A stretch of DNA of 64,000 nucleotides from Danxiaibacter flavus (lineage in GTDB: Bacteria; Bacteroidota; Bacteroidia; Chitinophagales; Chitinophagaceae), in NCBI RefSeq assembly GCF_041060425.1, contig NZ_JAULBC010000013.1, forward strand, positions 1-64,000, written 5' to 3'. The translations under genes were made by a program, and so were the position numbers. Below the pieces are notes generated by a model. That model was not told the DNA's origin. It saw nothing but the letters and a program-made list of their open reading frames with translations, and searched no databases. Shown here piece after piece: positions 8,162 to 17,145 of the stretch; the first letter of the stretch is position 1, and each line of letters begins with the position of its first letter.

Positions 8162-10990
8162 CTACAATCCCAAAGTTCTTCCCTTCATTATAGCGGGCAC
8201 CCCATTGGTGATCCAGGAAGGAGGGGTTTTATCTTTTAGCAACCAGTCAAAGAATTGTTGCTCCCTTATTTGGATATCCTTCCTGTTCTTTCTTTCCAAC
8301 AGGTTATGCGCCTCGTTATTGTAGTTCAGCATCCAAACCTGTTTACCCAATCTTCTCATGTCAGTAAATAATTCAATGCCCTGGTACCAGGGAACTGCAC
8401 CATCGGCATCATTTGCCATAATTACCAGCGGTGTTTTGATCTTTGGCAGATGGAACATTGGAGAATTCTCCATGTACAATTGCGGTTTTTCCCAAATGGT
8501 TGCACCAATCCGGCTCTGCTGTCTTTCATATTGCATTTGCCTGTTGAAACCACTCTCCCATCTTATGCCCCCATAAGCGCTGAACATGTTTGATACCGGT
8601 GCACCGGCCCATGCAGCCTTGTATAAAGTTGTTTGAGTAATTAAGAAGGCTGTTTGGTAACCACCCCAGCTTTGTCCCTGCAAACCTATGCGCGCACTGT
8701 CAACAAATCCCTGCCTGATCAGCGCCCTGGTACCACTTAAGATGTAGTCATATGCACTCTTCCCCGGGTGTCCTGTTGTGTACCATATATCCGGAACAAA
8801 AACAACATAACCATTACTTACAAAATAGGATATATTAAGGCGTGACGGTGTAGGTGCAGGCGGAATATAATTGTTCAACGTTGTGTTATTCCGCTCGTAG
8901 AAGTAAACAATCATCGGATACTTTTTCGTGGCATCAAAATTATCCGGCTTGTATAGTACTCCTTCTGTATGCTTACCGGTGTAGGCTTTCCATGTAAACA
9001 ATTCAGCCGTTCCCCAGGAGTAATGCTGCTGCTGAGGATTGATGTGACTCAACTGCGTCAATGCCCCCACCGTTATGTCTTTGCTTTTTGCAAAAGAAAA
9101 ATTAATTGCATTCAAATCCGGCGACTGCGTAAACGATTCTTTAGTGAAAACAACAACTGTAGTATCGTTACCAACAGTACGCCGGTATAAAGTGAAATTC
9201 ATCGGCTTTTTTGTTATTACAACCGGTTTAGATTGGAGATCTGGGGCAACAGCAATGCCGGTACTTTTATCCTTTTCATCAAATATCCTGTAAACAGCTT
9301 TCTCCTCAGGTTTGATAAATTTTTCTTCCTGATCAAGCTCTGCAAAACGGTAAATGATCTTATTCTTACGACCTTCGGTGAGCGATACTGAGCTTTCTTT
9401 TGCCTGCGGATCAACCTTCCAGACATCATAGCGGTCATTTATCAAAACATATTGATCATTCTCTGTCCATTTTACAATACCGTAAGTACCGGGATCATCC
9501 GGAACATCATTTTCTTCATCGTATAATGCAGTCTTAATATCAGCACCTACGGGGTACAATTTCTGCGTCTCGCTGTTATACATTGTGTATGAACGTTTCA
9601 CCTGGTCGTACATCAACAGGTATTTACCCGTATAAGAAGGATACATATAACCCTTCAGGTTTTTCCTGATCATTATGCGTTTGCCGGTAGTTGCATCAAT
9701 GGCGTAAATATCATTCAACACATATCCCTGCCATTGCATTGATACACGCCTTCCTGTATCTGTCTGCGCATAAAAAAATGCGCCATCCCCCTGCCCTGTT
9801 TCTTTAACTTCCCTGAAGTTTTCATCAGCTAGTTGTGCCATGGTCTTAGTCTGAATATCCCACACCGCCAGGTAACTTCTCTGCAAGTCTTTTTCCAGGT
9901 TCTTCAGCTGAACAGTCATCAGGTCATCATCGTTATAATTCCATATATCAACACTCACCCTTTCAAATTCCGGCAGCGAAGTATCTTTCGCGGGCAGAAC
10001 GGGAGCCGTAGAAAACAACAAACGTTTACCGGAATCGCTGAATTTCAGATTGGCATTCTCACTAACGGACCAGCCTTTGTGCATACCCGGCGTAGAAGCG
10101 GTTATCTGAACCTGTGCGCTGTCGTCTCCTTCCTTGTATGTATAAACCTTGTAAAACTTTTGAATGCTTTTTTCAGAGCTGTCTCTTTCGGCAATAAAAG
10201 CCAGTTGCTTTCCCACCGTGTCCCATGCATAACTCTTCGCATCATTAAAGCCGGATAAGATCGTGTCAGCTTTTGCATGAGAAAGGCTATATACAATTAC
10301 AGAAGATTTTACAGAGTCCTTTTTTGCGCCAGCGCATTCCAGTACCAGTTTGGTACCATGCCTGTCGAAAAGATATTCAGTAACAGATTTAATAGAGTCA
10401 ATCTTTCCGCTGCTCATATTTTTCAATAAGAGAATGGCAGGGTTGCCTTTCTTATCTTTTGATGGCTTATCGTTATCAGCATCCACCAGATCTTTTTTTG
10501 CACCGTCAGATTTTTTGCAAACACTGTCTGTCTTTATTTCCTCATATTGCCAGGCAAGCCAGGCAGCAGATTTATCAGGCAGTTTGTAAGATGACACATT
10601 TGCATGTTTTTCAACCAACAACGTTGGCAGATGAATGATGGCCATACTATCCTTAGGCATTTCCTCAGCTTTCTTCTTATGGATCTTTGCATCTCTCGTC
10701 TTCTGATAGAATGGCTTTATTTTACAAACAACAAAGCTGTTATCTTCCGCGATAGCGGCATTGTACCCTCGCTCAATTTCAACCAGCTTTTCACCACTGC
10801 TTTTCTGTAATACCAACAAAGCATCACCCTCCTGCGGCGTAATTGTATAAACAATGAACCGGCCATCATTACTGATCAGTTTTTCACTGATGTTTTGCCA
10901 GCCGTCGTAAACCGAATGATCGAGTGGTTTCTTTTGGGCTGAAACAGAGAACGCAGTAAATAATGCACAACAGATAAATAATTTTTTCAT
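8162..10990 (-). CDS. S9 family peptidase (prolyl oligopeptidase-like), secreted
   Basis: 942 aa with signal peptide (MKKLFICCALFTAFSVSAQ). A long N-terminal beta-propeller-like region (about 25-650) is followed by an alpha/beta-hydrolase domain. The catalytic triad is visible: Ser in GQSWGGYQT (about 774), Asp in NDADGAVPW (about 862), His in NNEAHNL (about 893). The family cleaves peptides or amino-acyl derivatives. At this length and with this propeller it resembles the large periplasmic S9 proteins common in Bacteroidota. An unusual Asp/Lys-rich insert (around residues 155-185) interrupts the propeller. It is divergent from the SMP-30-like gene, across a repeat-rich gap. Confidence 0.9.
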   Translation of the reverse strand: MKKLFICCALFTAFSVSAQKKPLDHSVYDGWQNISEKLISNDGRFIVYTITPQEGDALLVLQKSSGEKLVEIERGYNAAIAEDNSFVVCKIKPFYQKTRDAKIHKKKAEEMPKDSMAIIHLPTLLVEKHANVSSYKLPDKSAAWLAWQYEEIKTDSVCKKSDGAKKDLVDADNDKPSKDKKGNPAILLLKNMSSGKIDSIKSVTEYLFDRHGTKLVLECAGAKKDSVKSSVIVYSLSHAKADTILSGFNDAKSYAWDTVGKQLAFIAERDSSEKSIQKFYKVYTYKEGDDSAQVQITASTPGMHKGWSVSENANLKFSDSGKRLLFSTAPVLPAKDTSLPEFERVSVDIWNYNDDDLMTVQLKNLEKDLQRSYLAVWDIQTKTMAQLADENFREVKETGQGDGAFFYAQTDTGRRVSMQWQGYVLNDIYAIDATTGKRIMIRKNLKGYMYPSYTGKYLLMYDQVKRSYTMYNSETQKLYPVGADIKTALYDEENDVPDDPGTYGIVKWTENDQYVLINDRYDVWKVDPQAKESSVSLTEGRKNKIIYRFAELDQEEKFIKPEEKAVYRIFDEKDKSTGIAVAPDLQSKPVVITKKPMNFTLYRRTVGNDTTVVVFTKESFTQSPDLNAINFSFAKSKDITVGALTQLSHINPQQQHYSWGTAELFTWKAYTGKHTEGVLYKPDNFDATKKYPMIVYFYERNNTTLNNYIPPAPTPSRLNISYFVSNGYVVFVPDIWYTTGHPGKSAYDYILSGTRALIRQGFVDSARIGLQGQSWGGYQTAFLITQTTLYKAAWAGAPVSNMFSAYGGIRWESGFNRQMQYERQQSRIGATIWEKPQLYMENSPMFHLPKIKTPLVIMANDADGAVPWYQGIELFTDMRRLGKQVWMLNYNNEAHNLLERKNRKDIQIREQQFFDWLLKDKTPPSWITNGVPAIMKGRTLGL

Positions 10991-11130
10991 TCGTTAATTG
11001 GTTCCTTTGGTTTCGAAGATAAGAAAGTATTTATGCCGGATTCTCTACCAATCTTTCATATAAATCAGAGATCGATCGGCGGCCAATGTTTCGTTAATCA
11101 ACAGCTAAATAAAAGCCTGGGGGCCAGGGC

Positions 11131-11525
11131 CTGACCGAAGCGAAGTTTTTTAAACCATATAAGGCATGTAAGGGAATATAAGGCCTTACACGCCGGCTAA
11201 TACTGACTAGAGCCATTTATACCTACTCAACCAGTCTGTGCCCTTCACCATTGACCATTCACTATTCACTAGTCGTATAGAAGGCATATAAGAGCAAATA
11301 AGAACTTTTGCTCAGGACAATCCTAACACTTAAACGATAATACATTTACTTCACCAGCTCGAACCTTCACCATTGACCATTCACTATTCACTAGTCGTAC
11401 AGAACGTATATAAGGGATATAAAAAATTGCGCCGGGAATAAAAATAATCAGGCAGCATGCATTTTATTAACCAGTCTATGCTCTTCACCATTGACCATTC
11501 ACTATTCACTAGTTGTACAGGAGCT
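11131..11525. repeat. Tandem/dispersed repeat block with ~122-bp units (inverted copy of the 36.6-kb block)
   Basis: Fills most of the 570-bp gap between the S9 and SMP-30-like genes. The word cttcaccattgaccattcac begins at 11243, 11365 and 11483 (spacings 122 and 118). The sequence between the first two copies is the reverse complement, with scattered changes, of the 122-bp units at 36627-36870. A 30-bp stretch at 11131-11160 matches 36983-37012 exactly in reverse complement. No gene is visible here. Confidence 0.9.
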
Positions 11526-11563
11526 TTTTATGGTGTAAGTTTATGGAACTAAACTTTCATCTT

Positions 11564-12388
11564 ATGAAGCAAAAGTTCTTCCTTGTTTTGTTATCTTCTA
11601 TTGCATTTTATGCTGCAAAAGCGCAACATCAGTTGACCAAATTATGGTCAACAGATACTATTGTTCCTGTACCTGAATCTGTATTATTTGACGGACATAA
11701 TAAAGTGTTGTACGTTTCCCTGATAGACGGAGATCCGGGCAAAAAAGACAACCAGGGTGGCGTCGCCAAAATAGGCCTTGACGGTAAGATCATTAACATG
11801 AACTGGATAACAGGTCTGAGCGCACCTAAAGGAATGGGAATTTACAAAAACACCCTTTATGTTGCCGATATCGACCAGGTTGTAGCCGCAGATATTACAA
11901 CAGGAAAGATCACGCAAAAAATTTCAGTTGATGGTGCCCAATTCCTGAATGATATTACCATATCAAATGACGGAACTGTGTTTGTATCAGACTCCCGCAA
12001 AGGAAATGTGATCGCAATAAAAGGCGGTAAAGTCACTGAATATGCTGCAGACTTCAAAGGACCAAATGGCCTTTTAGCTGTCGGCTCAGATCTATATGTA
12101 CTTGCCAGTGGTACATTATATAAGCTCGATGCAAGTAAACAACGGACTACCATTGCCGAAGGAATGGAAACCAGTACAGATGGAATTGAAGAAGTAAAAC
12201 CCGGCGAGTTTATTGTAAGCGCCTGGAGCGGTGTTGTGTATCATGTAGCCAATGGTAAGGCTGAAGTAATGCTTGACACACGCAATGAAAAAAGCAATAC
12301 TGCCGATATTGGATATGACAGCAAGAATAAGATTGTGTATCTGCCGACGTTTTTTAAGAAGTCAGTGGTAGCGTACCAGTATAAGTAG
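11564..12388 (+). CDS. SMP-30/gluconolactonase-like secreted beta-propeller protein
   Basis: 274 aa from the ATG at 11564, which gives a clean signal peptide (MKQKFFLVLLSSIAFYAAKAQ). In-frame starts at 11513 and 11543 would add residues encoded by the repeat and are unlikely. The mature part consists of six-bladed-propeller-like strands: LFDGHNKVLYVSL, GMGIYKNTLYVADID, LNDITISNDGTVFVSDS, GPNGLLAVGSDLYVLASG. These are characteristic of the SMP-30/strictosidine synthase/gluconolactonase fold with its metal-binding residues (Glu, Asn, Asp). The substrate is unknown. Its stop codon is followed without a gap by a CTTAAAG heptamer array. Confidence 0.8.
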   Translation: MKQKFFLVLLSSIAFYAAKAQHQLTKLWSTDTIVPVPESVLFDGHNKVLYVSLIDGDPGKKDNQGGVAKIGLDGKIINMNWITGLSAPKGMGIYKNTLYVADIDQVVAADITTGKITQKISVDGAQFLNDITISNDGTVFVSDSRKGNVIAIKGGKVTEYAADFKGPNGLLAVGSDLYVLASGTLYKLDASKQRTTIAEGMETSTDGIEEVKPGEFIVSAWSGVVYHVANGKAEVMLDTRNEKSNTADIGYDSKNKIVYLPTFFKKSVVAYQYK

Positions 12389-12416
12389 CTTAAAGCCCAA
12401 AGCTTAAAGCCTAAAA
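12389..12416. repeat. Heptamer array CTTAAAG x4 abutting a stop codon
   Basis: CTTAAAG, CCCAAAG, CTTAAAG, CCTAAAA begins at the first base after the TAG of the SMP-30-like gene. The complementary word CTTTARG abuts the stop of the convergent EamA gene at 12609-12629, so the two gene ends carry matching arrays facing each other. Confidence 0.85.
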
Positions 12417-12506
12417 CCACAAGCGGGTATGTGTGATGCCTTGATGAATATGGATATGCACATTAAAGCTTAAACAGATTCTTAAACGCCAAGTATGATT
12501 TTTAAT

Positions 12507-12532
12507 GATGCCGCGACTTTTATTGCGGCATC
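12507..12532. terminator. Stem-loop between convergent genes
   Basis: GATGCCGC / GCGGCATC perfect 8-bp stem with a 10-nt loop, midway between the two facing heptamer arrays. The T-run is weak in both directions. Confidence 0.5.
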
Positions 12533-12608
12533 ACCATTTAACGAAGAAGGAAGACCGCTGAGCCGTTATTTTAATAGCGAAAAAATTTATTTTTCGACGA
12601 CACACTAG

Positions 12609-12629
12609 CTTTAGGCTTTAAGCTTTAAG
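12609..12629. repeat. Heptamer array CTTTARG x3 abutting a stop codon
   Basis: CTTTAGG, CTTTAAG, CTTTAAG ends one base before the minus-strand EamA stop codon. The same word occurs as GCTTTRR x4 and x5 at 36914-36941 and 37012-37046. Confidence 0.8.
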
Positions 12630-12630
12630 C

Positions 12631-13503
12631 TCATGCTTCTCTCTTCCTCATCAACGTAATCATCTGCAAAACAACGGCAGACAAAATCAGCAGGAATCCT
12701 ATATAAAAATATTTGCTCAGGACCTCGTTTTCGTGATAGAGAATAAATGCAAGTATTACGCCATAGACAGGTTCAAGCGTTAAAGTAAGATTCATAGTAA
12801 AGGCGCTGATCTTTTGCAAGGCCCTTATGTATAAAAAGAACGTAAGTATAGTGCAACACCAACTTAAAATAATGAGCCAAAGCCAATCGGTATGCTGCGG
12901 CATATGAACTGCTGATGGAAATAACCATTCGTACAACGGCATCAACAGCGAAAGGCCAAGAAAGCCGCCTGTAAGCTGGTACAGCGTTATGGTTTGAGGC
13001 ATATAGCCTTTTACAATCTTTTTGTTGAGTATGGAAACGACCACGGTAAACAAAGCACTCAGTAATCCGATATAAATACCTATAGAAAAATGCAGGTTGG
13101 AGAAATAGATGATACCGATTCCTGCCAGTGCAAATAATCCAAGCAGCACCTCAAAAAAATTAATGCGTTTTTTAAAGAAGATCGGTTCAATGAGTGCAGA
13201 CAACAAACCCGATGTTGCCAGACAGGTTAATGCAATGGAAACATTTGAATACTTGATGCTTCCATAAAACAGTAACCAGTGTATTGCCAGCGTAAATCCG
13301 ATAGAAGCTATCTTCAAAAAATCTTTAAAACTGATTCTGTGAATCTTCCCTTGCAAAGCAAACAAAACCCACAATGTTACAGCAGTAATACACATGCGCC
13401 ACCACACCAGCCAGCCTTCATTCAATGAAATGGCGCGGCCCAACACACCTGTAAATCCCCACAAAAAAACAGCCACATGTAAGCGAATCAAAGCAGATTT
13501 CAT
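12631..13503 (-). CDS. EamA/DMT family transporter (10 TM)
   Basis: 290 aa, almost wholly hydrophobic, with about ten transmembrane helices arranged as two EamA repeats (about 5-135 and 145-285). The start LIRLHVAVFLWGFTGVLGR is typical of drug/metabolite transporters. The second repeat contains FTMNLTLTLEPVYGVILAF, the usual EPV-containing helix of EamA proteins. The family exports amino acids, nucleosides or other metabolites; the substrate cannot be read from sequence. The gene stands alone on the minus strand, with an inverted repeat 127 bp upstream. Confidence 0.88.
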   Translation of the reverse strand: MKSALIRLHVAVFLWGFTGVLGRAISLNEGWLVWWRMCITAVTLWVLFALQGKIHRISFKDFLKIASIGFTLAIHWLLFYGSIKYSNVSIALTCLATSGLLSALIEPIFFKKRINFFEVLLGLFALAGIGIIYFSNLHFSIGIYIGLLSALFTVVVSILNKKIVKGYMPQTITLYQLTGGFLGLSLLMPLYEWLFPSAVHMPQHTDWLWLIILSWCCTILTFFLYIRALQKISAFTMNLTLTLEPVYGVILAFILYHENEVLSKYFYIGFLLILSAVVLQMITLMRKREA

Positions 13504-13629
13504 CCGTCCGTATTTAGTTTATTGGTGGATGTTGCCATAGTCATTGCATAACTGACATCATCCTTTACGCTGACCGCAAGGTTATAGTGTTACAACCTTT
13601 AACCGGCAAAAGCATGCAAAGGTAGAAAT

Positions 13630-13662
13630 TGCACGTATAAACGCATAAGTTTTATACGTGCA
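13630..13662. promoter_or_regulatory. 12-bp perfect inverted repeat, operator- or terminator-like
   Basis: TGCACGTATAAA, nine-base spacer, TTTATACGTGCA; the symmetry is perfect over 12 bp and imperfect further out. It lies between the GT2 stop and the EamA start (both minus strand), so it could be an operator upstream of EamA. As a terminator for rightward reading it lacks a T-run. Confidence 0.45.
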
Positions 13663-13711
13663 CAATTAAGTATTTTCTTTGGTAAATATGTTAGAGGAGA
13701 TGTAGTGGTTG

Positions 13712-14518
13712 TTATTTATTCTGTTCAGCTATGAGTTCTTTTTCCTGGTAAGAACTGTTGTCATCTTTTGGCTGACTCAATCTTTTACGGTAGTTTTTAA
13801 ACATACTTTGCCACTGAATGCTGAGTACACCAAAAATGCCTTCCTTCAAAATGCCTTTACTCATTTTGCTTACACCAATCTTTCTGTCAACAAACGTAAT
13901 GGGAACTTCAACGATGTTAAAACCAAGTTTCCAGGTTGCAAATTTCATTTCAATCTGGAACGCGTAACCAACAAACGTTACCTGGTCAAGATTGATCGTT
14001 TCAAGCACTTTACGGGTATAACAAACAAAGCCTGCAGTTGGGTCCGCAACCGGCATCCATGTTATCAGTTTGGTATATATGGCGCCACCGCGGGAATAGA
14101 TATGTCTGTCCAAAGGCCAGTTTTCAATCTTTCCGCCCGGCACATACCTGCTACCAACAGCCATATCACCGCTGTGGTATTTACAGGCGTAATACAATCT
14201 CTCCAGATCTTCAGGATTGTGGGAGAAATCGGCATCCATTTCAAAAATGAATTCATAGCCTTTGGCTAAAGCCCACTTAAATCCGTGGATATAAGCGGTA
14301 CCTAATCCAAGCTTTCCTTTTCTTTCTTCCAGAAACAATACATCCGGGTATTTTTCAAAAAGACCTTTCACTATTTCTGCCGTACCATCAGGAGAACCGT
14401 CGTCAATTACCAGCACATGATATCCCTGCTTCAGATCAAATACTTTCTGAAGAATTGCCGCAATGTTTTCTTTCTCGTTGTATGTGGGTATTATTACTAG
14501 CTTTTCCAATCGAAACAT
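13712..14518 (-). CDS. GT2 glycosyltransferase, polyprenol-phosphate-mannose synthase type
   Basis: 268 aa. GT-A fold motifs are clear: VIIPTYNEKENI at the start, VIDDGSPDGTAEIV (nucleotide-sugar binding) and FEMDADFSHNPED (DXD metal motif). The C-terminal half has GSRYVPGGKIENWP and the ITFVDRKIGVSKM stretch seen in dolichol/polyprenol-phosphate mannosyltransferases. There is no C-terminal membrane domain, so it is the soluble Dpm1-like class. The likely role is making polyprenyl-P-sugar for glycan assembly at the inner membrane. The C-terminal tail (about 240-268) is charged and low complexity. A perfect TATTTTTG -7 box lies just upstream. Confidence 0.9.
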   Translation of the reverse strand: MFRLEKLVIIPTYNEKENIAAILQKVFDLKQGYHVLVIDDGSPDGTAEIVKGLFEKYPDVLFLEERKGKLGLGTAYIHGFKWALAKGYEFIFEMDADFSHNPEDLERLYYACKYHSGDMAVGSRYVPGGKIENWPLDRHIYSRGGAIYTKLITWMPVADPTAGFVCYTRKVLETINLDQVTFVGYAFQIEMKFATWKLGFNIVEVPITFVDRKIGVSKMSKGILKEGIFGVLSIQWQSMFKNYRKRLSQPKDDNSSYQEKELIAEQNK

Positions 14519-14525
14519 TAAGAAG

Positions 14526-14533
14526 CAAAAATA
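14526..14533 (-). promoter_or_regulatory. Putative -7 box for GT2 gene
   Basis: TATTTTTG on the minus strand matches TAnnTTTG exactly, eight bases before the ATG. The -33 element is unclear. The position would give a very short or absent 5' leader. Confidence 0.35.
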
Positions 14534-14588
14534 GAATTTTAGATTGATAGATTTTTCTTAAATCTATTGACTTATAATCACAAAAAAA

Positions 14589-14635
14589 GCCACCAGCCCA
14601 ATGTTGCCGCTAAATAAAGCGTCCGGACAGGTGGC
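14589..14635 (-). terminator. Terminator of the exonuclease gene
   Basis: GCCACC / GGTGGC stem with a long (35-nt) loop that contains a smaller CGC/GCG hairpin. On the minus strand it is followed by a run of T. It lies 22 bases after the exonuclease stop. Confidence 0.55.
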
Positions 14636-14656
14636 ATCTTTTTTATTAGTTAGTCT

Positions 14657-15427
14657 TTACATTTTTTTTAACAAAGTACGGTTGAGTATTTCTGTTAGCT
14701 TTTGCTTTGTATGTAGTGCAAAATCACCCTTCATCATCCAATCATAGTATTGAGGCTCCATTCTTAATACGTCGACAACTGATTTGCCTTTGTGTTTGCC
14801 AAAGTTAAACAGTTCAACCCCGTTTACTTTTACAAAACGGCGTGCAAAATCCACAATATCTTCTTCACCGGTGAATTTGCAAATGGAATCAACTGTACAG
14901 CCAATGTGCTCATATCGTTCAATCTGCGCTTCCAGTATTTCCGATGTTGCGGCAGCATCTGCTTCGGCACTATGTGCATCCTCAAGTGTTTTATTGCAAT
15001 AGAATTTGTAAGCTGCACCCAAAGTTCTTTGCTCCATCATATGAAACACTTTTTGCACATCTACCATTCTTCTCCCTTCAAGGCTGAAATCAAGCCCTGA
15101 TCTTAAAAATTCCTCTACCAGCATAGGAATATCAAAGCGATTGCTATTGTATCCCCCAATATCTGCATTATCTAAAAATTGTTTTATTTCATTAGCCACT
15201 TGCTTGAATGATGGTGCATCTTTTACCATTTCATCAGTAATTCCATGAACATCACTTGATGCCTTGGGAATAGGCATTAAAGGGTTGATGAGTTTACGTT
15301 TTACCTGTTTTGTACCATCAGGTAAAATTTTGACAATTGCAATCTCAACAATTCTGTCGGCACCGATGTTTACACCGGTCGTTTCCAGATCAATAAAAGC
15401 CAAAGGGCGAGTTAATTGTAATTTCAT
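14657..15427 (-). CDS. 3'-5' exonuclease, DnaQ/DEDDh type
   Basis: 256 aa. The exonuclease fold (about 8-175) shows all acidic motifs: FIDLETTG (ExoI Asp/Glu), NRFDIPMLVEEF (ExoII Asp) and AHSAEADAAATSE (ExoIII His and Asp). After a linker the C-terminus (about 205-250: FNFGKHKGKSVVDVLRMEPQ) resembles the small ExoX-like C-terminal domain that contacts DNA. It is likely a proofreading or repair nuclease acting separately from DnaE. It starts at the ATG at 15427 and ends in a terminator before the GT2 gene. Confidence 0.9.
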   Translation of the reverse strand: MKLQLTRPLAFIDLETTGVNIGADRIVEIAIVKILPDGTKQVKRKLINPLMPIPKASSDVHGITDEMVKDAPSFKQVANEIKQFLDNADIGGYNSNRFDIPMLVEEFLRSGLDFSLEGRRMVDVQKVFHMMEQRTLGAAYKFYCNKTLEDAHSAEADAAATSEILEAQIERYEHIGCTVDSICKFTGEEDIVDFARRFVKVNGVELFNFGKHKGKSVVDVLRMEPQYYDWMMKGDFALHTKQKLTEILNRTLLKKM

Positions 15428-15536
15428 TACAGCGAAAATTATTTAAACGTTGCGAATGTACTACGCTTTTTCAAGTAAATAATAAGATTAGAATATGCGG
15501 AAATATTTTAAGATCTATGCAGGTTTTATGCCGTTT

Positions 15537-16907
15537 TTATTGGATGTGTAGGCCAATATTGCCTATCACTTTTTCCAAAGCCAGACCATCATAATTGCCA
15601 CTGCTCATGAGCAACAGATTGCTGTTGTTATAGTTTTGCGATTCCATCCATTTATCCAGTTCATCTTTATCGTTAATCACAATAAGTTCTTGTTTGTTAA
15701 ACCCTTCCTTCACTTTTTCAGCGGGCAAATCAGGCATTCTTTTTAGTTCCAAAGCATGTTTTGAATAGAAGACAACCGCAGCATCAGCTTTATCCATCGC
15801 GCCATCATATTCGTGCATAAACTGCTCGTTCAGGCTGCTATATGTGTGCAATTCCAGAACTGCATATAGTTTTCTTTCAGGGAATTGTTGCTTCACAGCT
15901 TCAATAGTAGCCTTTACTTTACTGGGCGCGTGGGCGAAATCCCTGTAAACATTGGCTTGTGCGCTGGTTGCAAACAATTCCAGCCTTTTAGAAGCTCCGG
16001 TAAAAGATTTTATGCTACTTACAAACATTTCAGCATCAACTGCCAGATCCTTGCAGGCATACCATGCTGCATGCAGGTTTAACAGGTTGTGCTCGCCAAA
16101 TACTTTAAGTTCACCTTTATGACCGTCTATTGTCACGGTAGTCTTTCCATTTTCAATTGAATGTTCCGGAACCCCGTAAGGCTGATAACGGATATCGGCC
16201 CGCCGGTGCTTTTCAACCAGTTCTTTTAATACCGCATCAGTTTCATTATAGATCAACAAACCATTCTTTTCAATCTTATCGATAAAAATTCTAAACTGTT
16301 CAAGATAAATGTCGAATGTTGGGAACACGTTGATATGATCCCAGGCTATTCCCGTTATTATAGCCACGTGCGGATATAAAAAATGGAATTTGGGCAGTTT
16401 TTCAATGGCGCTGGCTGGGTACTCATCACCCTCGCAAACAATCACCGGGGCATCCGTAACGTTTACACTTTGATCAAATCCTTCTAATCTTGCACCCACC
16501 ATCCAATCAAAAGGCTTGCCTGTACTTTTCAGCACATGCATAATCATGCTGGTTGTTGTTGTTTTACCATGGCTTCCGCCAACTACCACACGTTTTTTGT
16601 GAATGCTTTCGCTGTAAATAAATTCCGGAAAGGAATAGATCTTTAACCCCAATTCACGGGCCTTTGCCATTTCCGGATTATCATTTTTGGCATGCATACC
16701 GAGAATAACGGCATCCAGATCACTTGTGATCTTGCTTACATCCCATCCTATTTTTTCAGGGAGCAAACCTTCATTTAACAGATTTTTTCTTGCAGGCTCA
16801 AATATTTCGTCATCCGTTCCTGTTACTATATAACCTTTTCTTTTTAAAGCAATTGCAAGCTGGTGCATTACGCTGCCACCTATTGATATAAAATGAACTT
16901 TTGCCAT
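15537..16907 (-). CDS. mpl: Mpl: UDP-N-acetylmuramate-tripeptide ligase (murein recycling)
   Basis: 456 aa, Mur-ligase fold. The N-terminal UDP-binding Rossmann part begins MAKVHFISIGGSVMHQLAIA. The ATP-binding P-loop is GGSHGKTTTT (about 112-121). Further Mur-ligase motifs are EGDEYPASA, GIAWDHINVFP and GASKRLEL, with Arg-rich FAHAPSKVKATI towards the C-terminal domain. It attaches the recycled tripeptide L-Ala-gamma-D-Glu-meso-DAP to UDP-MurNAc. The GGSVMHQLA and HAP motifs favour Mpl over MurC. It is a stand-alone cytosolic gene. Confidence 0.92.
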   Translation of the reverse strand: MAKVHFISIGGSVMHQLAIALKRKGYIVTGTDDEIFEPARKNLLNEGLLPEKIGWDVSKITSDLDAVILGMHAKNDNPEMAKARELGLKIYSFPEFIYSESIHKKRVVVGGSHGKTTTTSMIMHVLKSTGKPFDWMVGARLEGFDQSVNVTDAPVIVCEGDEYPASAIEKLPKFHFLYPHVAIITGIAWDHINVFPTFDIYLEQFRIFIDKIEKNGLLIYNETDAVLKELVEKHRRADIRYQPYGVPEHSIENGKTTVTIDGHKGELKVFGEHNLLNLHAAWYACKDLAVDAEMFVSSIKSFTGASKRLELFATSAQANVYRDFAHAPSKVKATIEAVKQQFPERKLYAVLELHTYSSLNEQFMHEYDGAMDKADAAVVFYSKHALELKRMPDLPAEKVKEGFNKQELIVINDKDELDKWMESQNYNNSNLLLMSSGNYDGLALEKVIGNIGLHIQ

Positions 16908-16954
16908 AAGATGGCAAATGTGAGAAATAATCTGAAAAAAAAGTGGACGAATAC

Positions 16955-16962
16955 TATCTTTG
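16955..16962 (+). promoter_or_regulatory. Putative -7 box TATCTTTG for the lipoprotein-ytxJ pair
   Basis: TATCTTTGC is the classic Bacteroidota -7 sequence, 41 bases before the lipoprotein ATG. A TCTG 20 bases upstream could serve as the -33 element. Confidence 0.55.
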
Positions 16963-17003
16963 CACGCAAAAATCAGGCGTTTTTAACGCTCTTCAGTTAA
17001 TCT

Positions 17004-17126
17004 ATGAACAGAAAATTACTTATACTCCTTTGTTGCGTGATGCTCAGCCTGGCGGTAACATCTTGTGTTACAGCAGGAAAAGGCGGTCACTGCCCCACAA
17101 ACGATAAGAATTTTTTCAGGCGCTAA
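17004..17126 (+). CDS. Small lipoprotein, 40 aa
   Basis: ATG at 17004 opens a 40-residue frame beginning MNRKLLILLCCVMLSLAV. A lipobox ends in Cys (LAVTSC), leaving a mature peptide of about 20 residues that contains a second Cys (GGHCPTNDK) and ends FFRR. It is short but has the three hallmarks of an exported lipoprotein and sits behind a very good -7 box, 19 bases before ytxJ. Small Cys-containing lipoproteins like this are common in Bacteroidota; the function is unknown. It is probably co-transcribed with ytxJ. Confidence 0.7.
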   Translation: MNRKLLILLCCVMLSLAVTSCVTAGKGGHCPTNDKNFFRR

Positions 17127-17145
17127 CGCCAAATTTTTCATCAGT

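Noticed and set aside
13709..14269. 186-aa + strand frame opposite the GT2 gene
   Set aside because: Antisense shadow of a strongly conserved glycosyltransferase frame.
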